From: Phoronis australis
Taxonomy: Eukaryota > Phoronida > Phoronidae
Assembly: GCA_002633005.1 (NCBI GenBank)
Contig: NMRA01000047.1
Span: forward strand, 1,019,326 to 1,083,325
DNA length: 64,000 nt
Reading direction: 5' to 3'
The translations under genes and the position numbers were made by a program. This document shows, one piece after another, positions 57,116 to 64,000 of the stretch (position 1 is the stretch's first letter; each line of letters starts with the position of its first letter). The notes beneath the pieces were generated by a model that was not told where the DNA came from, searched no databases, and saw only the letters and a program-made list of their open reading frames with translations.

Positions 57116-60100
57116 GAGCAAAAACAACAATAGTGCTGAGCACTCAACCAAAACTAATGTCATTGTCCAAAACAGCAATAAAAGCAGTATGTGGGAACAG
57201 CATATTGTGGAAATACCTGAGTGTGTCAACTGTGTTTCGTTAAAATGAAATGCACCAAATGTGCACAACATACTCAAAAATGCAAGTCAGTTATACCTCC
57301 TTTAACATTAAAATAATCGTTATACTGGAACATATAAAGGAACTTAATTACAACTACTGTAAATTCCATCACGTTGGCAATCTGTGAACCGCATTTTCAA
57401 CTGGTAAATTCACAAATAAGCAGTTGGTGATGCTTGGTTACTCAGTTAATTTTGCACACCTGACAACTACGTCTGCATATTCAGTTAATCTGGCACACTC
57501 TGACTGTCAGGAAAATGAAGTCAATTTGTTTGATGCGAAATAAGCGATGAATTATCGTAGTTGCTACAGAACACAGTGAATGAGAGTTAAAAAAAAACAA
57601 ATCCCATGCCGCAGACAATACAAATTGTATCACCTGGTGCTTTGACAGTTTCACCCTCCACCCTGGCAGCCATACTCAGGGAGTCTTTCCCTCCATCCAC
57701 TGCCACACCGAGTGCGCTCATCACATCACACATAGCCTTGCAAGCGTCATAGAGGGCAGCACCTTCACCTGGTAGCTTGGCAGGCCACATCCAGTTCCCG
57801 CTACACTTGACGTCCTGTGGACAGTGTCAGTGTTACCAGCAGCAAACAATCGAGGGCTAAATCTTGTACAAGGAAGGTATTGTTTTGACATCTTTGGTTA
57901 CATTTTTCAATAATAACAATAATCATTATTACTATATTTATAATAACATTTATAATATTTATATTTATAATAATTATCATATTTATATTTATAATAATAT
58001 TTATAATATAATATTTACAATTATATTTATAATAACAAGAATAATAGTAATAACAGTAACAATAACAGTTTGGCTAAGGTAATAGTAGTAGTTGTAGAAA
58101 CAATATGATGCATACTTCTGCAGTCTGCTTCACAAATTACATCCAGTGTTTTTCCAATTGCCAAATGTGGATGACATAATAATGTACGCCAGTAATATCT
58201 CCCTTAACATTAAAGTAACCAATACACACAGCCGAAGATCTGACCAACATGACTCCATGCAATGTTTCTTGCCCCATGTTGACAGTGATATGCTGCACTA
58301 AATTAGCCCAAAACCCAATGTTATGGCCACACACAAAAAGCACAATGTTTGATAACTGTACCTTCAGACATGTGATCTTAGCCATAGCCAGATTAGTCAA
58401 CGCTTCTCCAACAGACATGCGAGCACCGCAGCCAGCATCCAGCAGACCTTTGATTGGTTGTTCTCCGATGGCAGTCGCTGCTCCAACCTAAGGTTTTTGG
58501 CAAACGTTATGCAACATGGAACACACGGTTGAATTCAAACATTCTACCACAAAATATTTCATGAAAACAGTATTTTGTAGGTGTTAATAAGTATAAGTCG
58601 ACACGAGTTTATGGCAGTACCCAGACTACAGTACAAGACATAACTAATCAAACAACAGACCGTTTCCCGGTCACAGCAGCTAATTCTGTTAATACCAAAA
58701 TTGACTGGTAACAACTAAACGAGCGGCAAGATTGAAATTGCAGACTGGCTTAGCCACCTACCACATGCCAATTCATTCCTCTTCACTCTTAGTCATGAGG
58801 GAAGGCTACTCTAATGATTGGCTACCGTCCAGCTTTCTTGACAGGGAATTCTGGGACATTTAGTCTGAATACTTTTGACAAGCACTGTATTCATTGTGTA
58901 AATTAACCACATTCCCCTAACACTGTATTCATTGTGTAAATTAACCACATTCCCCTAACACTGTATTCATTGTGTAAATTAACCACATTCCCCTAACACT
59001 GTATTCATTGTGTAAATTAACCACATTCCCCTAACACTGTATTCATTGTGTAAATTAACCACATTCCCCTAACTCATAACTATTGTGTAAATTAACCACA
59101 TTCCCCTAACTCATAACTATTGTGTAAATTAACCACATTCCCCTAACTCATAACTATTGTGTAAATTAACCACATTCCCCTAACTCATAACTCAGACACC
59201 TTCAACTGGATGTTGTACAAAGCCAGAGTTCAACCACACCTCATGATTTCTTGATATAGTTAGAAGGCGTTACAAAATGATGAGTAATTATCAAACGAGT
59301 TAATGTCCATAGATTATCTGCAGTAAGTTATTGCATAGAATTGTAGCTAAGGCAACGTTATCTTAGACTTTAACTAACACTCAGTTTAGGTTTATGATGT
59401 AGTTGCTAGGTATCAAATTTATGGTACAGTAAAAGTCATAAATTTAGGAAACAATATGGCTGACAAATGAAATTTTATTTTAGGCAAAAGATTAGAAAAA
59501 ACAAGTAAGTGCTACACATTTCAAGATCTAACCCACAGCCACCAACAGACAATGACTCAGAGAAATTGGAGGGATTCAAAACAATATCAGAAGCTTTAAT
59601 TAATTTTTGAAAACGAAAAAAAAAAAATTTTTGTATGAAATTGATGAAATTTTACTGTAGTTGTGACTACATATATATACATATATATTTCTACTTGAGA
59701 ATGAAACAAGTATGTTTCGAAATATGCGTCTTTTAATAAATTCTCTTGGTCTGTTGTTCTGTTGAGTTTCGAACCTTGTTCCGAAGATACGAACGGAATA
59801 AAGATTGTTAATAACGACAAGTGTCATGTATTCAACCAATTTTACAGATACATATACATTTTTGCAATTGGTATCAATGACAGAATTTGCATCACAATAG
59901 CAGTCACATGCCTACAAATGTTTTTGTTGAAATCTGACATACTGAAGGGCCTGCAATGACCAATGACAAAAAAGGAAAACTTTCCAGGTGATGTATCGTT
60001 CCACAAATAAATATGCTTTTGTGTTGTAAAATTTAAGTGAAATAAACATTTTTGCATAAATCAAGTCGAACTAATGATAAAAACGGGACTAAAGGAGGAA

Positions 60101-62416
60101 ACCCTCTTAAAAGGGGAACATTCCAAGCCCTGATACTATTTTTGACAAAACATGGTCCAAGTCATCAGAACACATAGAGTGCACGACCTCACTATCTCCA
60201 AACAGAACACGACAAGAAGACGACTAGTTGCACACAGCATATTTACCGTATCAAAGTGTGAGAAGGCGGTCACTGCCACGTCTGCCAGTGGAGTGTGTAG
60301 AGGTCCTACACACTGTTGCTGGGCAACCAAACCAGTCACTGAGCGATCGACCTGGAAGTAACAGACAACTAATACTAAAAAAGCTGAGGCTAGAAAATGC
60401 ACAGCCGTATTAGAGTTTTTTGAAAATGGATGCAGTGGTGTGGCATTTTTAGTTGCCCACTATTTGAAAAAAATGATTGAGATGAGTCTGTGCTTGTAGT
60501 TGTGTTGACCCAAGCAGCTTTCCCAAAAAGGTTGGAAATGGCTGAATTTGGTGTGGGTGGGAGATTTTTTGTTAGTAGTGACGCACAGGTTTCAAATGTG
60601 TCAGGATAGAGTCTAAAACCAAGCATGCTTTTTTGTTCTAATCCTACTTGGTCCTATTGGTGTTATGAAATATGCCCTACAGCTCTACACCACATCCAGC
60701 AATAGGAATACATGATGTAGTCTTAACTAGTCACAGACACTGTACCATCAAGGTTTATATAGTACATGAGTAGTCACGTAACATTGCTTACATCTACACT
60801 TTTACTAAATACTGCTTTCCTCTCTGTATCAACGAATGATTGTCAATGCTTTTGATAAACGGAACAGTAAAACGTGATATTTGAACATTCAAAAGAAGTA
60901 CGAAGTACTCCTGAAATACATAATTATATACATACCTTGTTCGTCAGGTACCTTTTACTCGCCACCGCGGGCAGCCGTAACACCCTGTCGAGAGCGTCAC
61001 TCAGCTGCAAGTTGTCTGGCAAACTGAGCTCTTTGAGCATCGGAGCCCTTCGCTGCAGGTGAAATTCCTTTCTTGGCATAGATCCAAGCACACAGCCAAG
61101 GTCAAGGTCAACTGGGTATCTGAACTCCGGGGCATGCCTCTTAGCACAGCCGTTGTCATGTTTAGTATTTTCCAAGCGAATCTTAGTGAATAAAAATGAA
61201 TAAACTGAGTTACGATTTTTTTTGGCAACCAAAACTTAAAAAACTTGATACTACTATATGCTTCACTTTCCTGCAACAATTCTACATTAAAGATGTATCT
61301 ATATGCTCCTAACTATGCTAATGTATAGCAGGAACTAAACGACAATGCCATTTAAACATAATCTACACTAAACAAAGTGCAGTTGTATTCACCACAACTT
61401 GTAAATATGAAAACAAAAAATTCTTTAAATATGTGACCTTTGCACTAATGATGTACCTCGGGGGCTCACATAGTACCATTATGCAGTGTTATTCCCCAGC
61501 AGCATGTCACAATAACTACAAACAAGGGAAATTCATTTTACCATGAATTATAAATGCTCCATCGTTTTGAAGCTCTATACCAAAGACACCATCAGACAAT
61601 GCTTTGAGAAATTTTGGGCCTATGCAGCAATATTAGCCATTGAAAATTGAAGAAAGTTCAGTTTTAAACAATCATTTTCTCTCCAAAATTGGTGTTACTG
61701 CAATGTTTTCTTATCTGTTCAGCAACTTTATGAAGCAAGAGATTAGTGCAGATCAGTTTGAACCCAGTGGCCAATTAACCTCTGACATACCCACTACATA
61801 CATTGACCTAGTACTTAAACAAGCTTAAGCTCATGAATATCTGTGTGATAAAACTCGCAGCTTTAACTTATAAACCTCTATTTTCTAACCTTGGAAGAAA
61901 CTTCAAAGTTCTTCAATACTTCATTTTTCACGAGCAATCTAGTTACACCAAGCACAACTTTCCTTGCAGGCAAGTCCATGTACTCTTTGTACTGGCAACC
62001 AACAGACACACAGTCTAAGACATAACTGGGGTATCATAAGGGATTACAAACATGACCAGGCAACACAAATGCGAACTCTTCAATTTTCAATGGGCTGTTT
62101 ACAATATGACACTGAATATTCCTTCATTCCACATGGCCCAGGTACACCATCGTTAAGATTATTTGTGGAGGGTAATTAAAACCACTACAAACTTTTCCGT
62201 CACCCGTGATGGAGCCCACAAACGAGACTGGACACTTCTCTCGCAAGCAGACGTCACTCAGAAGGCATTGGTTGTTAGCATCTATTAAGACCGCATTACT
62301 CTCCTGATACTCCGCCCCCCACAGCTCCAAAACACTGATTGTCGGGTCGCCCAGCTGAAAGTCCTTGACCCTGATGATCGCACCAGCAGGCTCGACAATC
62401 TCCTTCAGCACATTGC
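46312..62416 (-). CDS. PFAS: PFAS, phosphoribosylformylglycinamidine synthase, C-terminal 803 residues
   Basis: FGAM synthase catalyses step four of de novo purine synthesis: FGAR, glutamine and ATP give FGAM, in the cytosol. The animal enzyme is one ~1340-residue chain with a synthase part and a C-terminal class I glutaminase. Exons on the minus strand, 5' to 3', are 62416-62193, 61181-60936, 60351-60247, 58487-58362, 57814-57634, 56801-56718, 53965-53810, 53231-53118, 52533-52379, 52105-51895, 50672-50466, 49993-49841, 48643-48488 and 46607-46312. They total 2414 nt and end in TAG with all phases matching. Signatures are FQLGDP and LELWGAEYQESNA, RLPAVASKRYLTNKVDRSVT, KLPGEGAALYDACKAMCDVM, GVAVDGGKDSLSMAARVEG, REEGSNGDREM, GGFSYADVLGSAKGWA, LGVCNGCQLMALLGW and MPHPERC. 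Roughly 535 N-terminal residues lie right of the window. Confidence 0.96.
50673..51894. other. PFAS intron with a long non-coding open frame
   Basis: This 1.2-kb intron contains a 207-codon open frame on the minus strand (50844-51467). It starts with an ordinary Met, has no recognisable domain, is rich in Phe/Ile/Cys and overlaps sequence with weak internal periodicity (recurring AAATTTCAT.AAAATCC and AAATTCATGAAAAAACAT). I take it as a repeat-derived frame, not a gene. Confidence 0.5.
51895..53965 (-). CDS. PFAS: PFAS exons for the second synthase half
   Basis: Exon 53965-53810 encodes SLLYVQPSRGHHRLGGSALA, QCYGQVG. Exon 53231-53118 encodes [31 protein letters not shown], with the DVSDGG motif typical of the PurL/PurM ATP-binding fold. 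Exon 52533-52379 encodes PLLEYMFAEELGWVLETCSE. Exon 52105-51895 encodes VKVNFNDEAVLFGNMADLRQ, WEETSFQLERLQANP. These match human [50 protein letters not shown] and LWEETSFQLDRLQAEP. The donor of the first exon (GTGCCC) is weak, but frame and homology support it. Confidence 0.93.
52773..52964. repeat. 96-bp direct tandem duplication, two copies
   Basis: 52773-52868 is repeated at 52869-52964 with no difference that I can see until the last few bases. It lies in a PFAS intron. The lack of divergence points to a recent duplication. Confidence 0.93.
53966..56717. other. Large PFAS intron with dispersed degenerate repeats
   Basis: No exon is visible. Between 55000-55090 and 55760-56130 the words CCAAACTCG, TTACAGC, TATACGCA and ACCAATATGT recur, and two rough ~220-bp copies share AAAAAGGCAT...GGA.ATA..CATGG. 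Near 56340-56640 there is sequence similar in style to that of the intron at 50.9-51.5 kb. No gene is supported. Confidence 0.5.
54731..54788. repeat. Imperfect (CA)n-rich tract
   Basis: CACAAATACACACACATGCA followed by ACGC/ACAC words, in a PFAS intron. Confidence 0.7.
56718..58487 (-). CDS. PFAS: PFAS exons with KLPGEGAAL and GGKDSLSM motifs
   Basis: Exon 58487-58362 (42 codons) encodes VGAATAIGEQPIKGLLDAGC, EALTNLAMAKITCLK. Exon 57814-57634 (60 codons plus one base) encodes DVKCSGNWMWPAKLPGEGAA, VAVDGGKDSLSMAARVEGE. Exon 56801-56718 encodes SLVISVYAACPDITLTVTPD, LKCPQGK. These match human GAATALGEQPVKSLLD, DVKCSGNWMWAAKLPGEGAAL and LVISAYAVCPDITATVTPDL nearly residue for residue. The GGKDSLSM segment is part of the conserved synthase active-site region. 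Confidence 0.96.
57080..57115. repeat. (CAA)n microsatellite
   Basis: A pure run of CAA trinucleotides of about 36 bp in the PFAS intron between 56801 and 57634. Confidence 0.97.
57905..58060. repeat. AT-rich simple-sequence tract
   Basis: Long stretch of TAATAA, TATTTATAATA and ACAATAA words with no fixed unit. PFAS intronic. Confidence 0.9.
58883..59183. repeat. 38/37-bp minisatellite, eight units in two variant blocks
   Basis: Five identical 38-bp units beginning CACTGTATTCATTGTGTAAA (58883-59072) are followed by three identical 37-bp units beginning CTCATAACTATTGTGTAAAT (59073-59183). Both types share the 3' part AATTAACCACATTCCCCTAA. It lies in the PFAS intron between 58487 and 60247. 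Confidence 0.97.
60247..62416 (-). CDS. PFAS: PFAS exons, first three in window
   Basis: Exon 62416-62193 encodes NVLKEIVEPAGAIIRVKDFQ, LGDPTISVLELWGAEYQESN, CPVSFVGSITGDGK and ends at an unusual GTTTGT donor. Exon 61181-60936 encodes IRLENTKHDNGCAKRHAPEF, LGSMPRKEFHLQRRAPMLKE and RLPAVASKRYLTNK. Exon 60351-60247 encodes VDRSVTGLVAQQQCVGPLHT, PLADVAVTAFSHFDT. They match human NVLKELSDPAGAI, WGAEYQESNALL, VGTITGD, GKMPRKEFFLQRKPPML and VDRSVTGLVAQQQCVGPLQTP. Human numbering places the first residue near 536. Confidence 0.95.
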
Positions 62417-64000
62417 CTGGACAACGAGAAAGAAATGTTTGTTCACCAAATGTTTTCCTAGCAAGTTATTCATGTTAGAAACATTTGAATTTATTTTTTG
62501 TTGAAACAACTAACACAGAAAGTGTGTAGCAATACCGAACAGACTGAAAATTTGGACTTCTTGAAACCTTACGAGAACCAACATCCAATAGAACAATTAA
62601 AAACATTTACATTTCAATGCATCATTACAAACCAGACATCTTCTCATCTTTCATGTCTGTGACAAGTCTTTCTTAGATCGGACAGAGACTAGATGCACGC
62701 TAGACCTCAAACAAGACTTAGTGAAATTTCTTTGCAAGTCAGGCAACGGCCGTCACTGATTTTGTTGAAAAAGCAAATGGCAATGCCATCCCCGCAATAC
62801 TCTTGCCGCTTCCTTTCTATAATGCATTAACTCTTAATCAGCATAGAATTGGTGTAAATTAATCAAATGATTGAAAAGAAAATCTGTAGAACTGCAAGAT
62901 GATAAGCCACAGAAATCCAGCAGGGGACAGTCGCACTATCCCCCAAGACTTGATCGTGGATATTCTTGATGGTGGTTATTACATTTTCATGTGCTAGGGC
63001 AACAAACCATAAACCTCGGGCCCTAATCAAGGATATCCCTGATTGAGGTTAACATTTCAGTGTTCTAGGGATACTCGCAATATCCCCAAGCCCTAATCTT
63101 GGAATAATCCTGACGGAGGTCTAGGATCATTCGTAATACCATATTCGCCCTAATAAGTGCCAATGCCCCTACAAGCGCCCCTCCACGTATTTTCAGACAT
63201 TGCCAAAACAAGCGCCCAGCCCTGAACGTGTACATGCAAAAAATGGCTTACCTACAGTCTTAAAATTCTACAGTAATGCCTTCAAATTTATCAACAAGAT
63301 CCGGTAGTCCTGAAAAACCATTGTGCATGGAATTTCTAGACCACCAGCCTTGTCAGTATTTAGCCATGACTATACACTTCAAATTTGCGCCGTGCTTCAG
63401 CAAGAACGCAACTTTGGTGATCTCGCAAGAATCGTGTCCTACAGAACAGACACAGCGTACTTGTCAACAGTACTGAATACTTCACGTACAGTTTTCAATT
63501 CTTCTCACGCAACAGGGTTCCATATTTCTTTGTACACGTGAAAACTGCGAATCAAAGACTGGTACTCAAAGCATGCCGTTTAGCTGATGACTGTCTCACG
63601 GATAAAAAATTGGTGTTAAAAGCACGTGGCCAGAAAGTGCGCTACATTCCAGTCAAAACAAATGTCATGTGACTTCAATATATGTTTTCCAAGGTGTTTG
63701 TCCAGAGATTTTTCTCGTGTTGCGGGGTACAATCTGGCACAGATTTGGACTAACCTGCTCTAAATCCCGACCCCACAAGAACTTTAAAAACCTTAGGGAT
63801 GCTATTTGGAAATTTAAGTGAGGACTACAGGAAATTTGTTTAGTTGAAATTGTATTTTTATTCAAGTGGCCATATCGATGAGCGAGAGGCAGTGACACAT
63901 CAGCGAGTTTTCACCCTGGGATTTCAGCACAATTTTTCTGTAAAATGATCAGTTTGATAGCATTGCACCCCAGTTTGGTAGAAAGTCTGTCATAGGTTAT
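62417..64000. other. PFAS intron or upstream sequence with degenerate repeats, no exon found
   Basis: The next upstream PFAS exon should end with a peptide like HDQGAGGNG, and I cannot find it here, so the intron probably continues past the window. Between about 62928 and 63140 there are three degraded ~65-bp units sharing CCCTAATC..GGA.AT.C and CTAGG words. At 63165-63225 AAGCGCCC occurs twice. A 66- to 72-codon overlapping pair of frames at 63276-63541 has no recognisable relation. Confidence 0.5.

Noticed and set aside
57038-57277. 79-codon minus-strand frame with a long leucine run
   Set aside because: The leucines come from a (CAA)n/(TTG)n microsatellite. It is intronic with no other support.
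62945-62975. Minus-strand peptide IHDQVLG resembling the PFAS motif HDQGAGG
   Set aside because: Flanking residues do not match PFAS, there is no suitable splice donor joining to 62416, and it falls in a degenerate repeat.
63276-63541. Overlapping 66- and 72-codon frames near the right edge
   Set aside because: No family recognised and no flanking exon structure. Could be a transposon scrap, but there is no evidence.

Overview
This window is nuclear DNA from an animal. It holds three split protein-coding genes with GT-AG introns, and I recovered their exons by joining splice sites in frame and comparing the products with known families. There is no prokaryotic content: no operons, no Shine-Dalgarno sites and no CRISPR. 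The high heterozygosity implied by near-identical duplicated blocks that abut single N bases, the many small tandem repeats and the SINE- and MITE-like fragments fit a free-living, probably marine, invertebrate. I cannot name the phylum from sequence alone.

Layout. (1) 216-6896, minus strand: the 5' half of PSMD1 (26S proteasome Rpn2). Seven exons give 315 codons, and the gene runs off the left edge. Its exons 1 and 2 each appear twice because of duplicated blocks. (2) About 6.9-12.2 kb: the head-to-head spacer between PSMD1 and MED12, containing a second copy of PSMD1 exon 1, two single-N or multi-N gaps and a pair of related hairpins. (3) 12164-42098, plus strand: a complete MED12 gene (Mediator kinase-module subunit). 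It has 40 coding exons that join into an uninterrupted frame of 2082 residues. Exons 16-18 are present twice (22182-24168 and 24170-26237, separated by one N), with only synonymous differences. (4) 42.1-46.3 kb: a tail-to-tail spacer with a 36-bp minisatellite. (5) 46312-62416, minus strand: the C-terminal 803 residues of PFAS (phosphoribosylformylglycinamidine synthase) in 14 exons, including the complete glutaminase domain with its Cys and His/Glu catalytic residues. Its 5' exons lie beyond the right edge. (6) 62.4-64 kb: intronic or upstream sequence with degenerate repeats and no recognisable exon.

The three genes are unrelated housekeeping genes (protein degradation, transcription control, purine synthesis). 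Nothing in the sequence suggests a shared pathway.

The most unusual observation is in MED12. At five of its 39 introns (after exons 16, 18, 21, 25 and 34) the exon end and 5' splice site are tandemly repeated into the intron, with unit lengths of 41, 47, 28, 51 and 44 bp. The copy number after exon 18 differs between the two duplicated copies. A second notable item is a 69-nt, in-frame, exon-39-like segment in intron 38 (40814-40882) flanked by AG and GT. The three large near-duplications that each involve a single N look like unmerged allelic contigs rather than biology.
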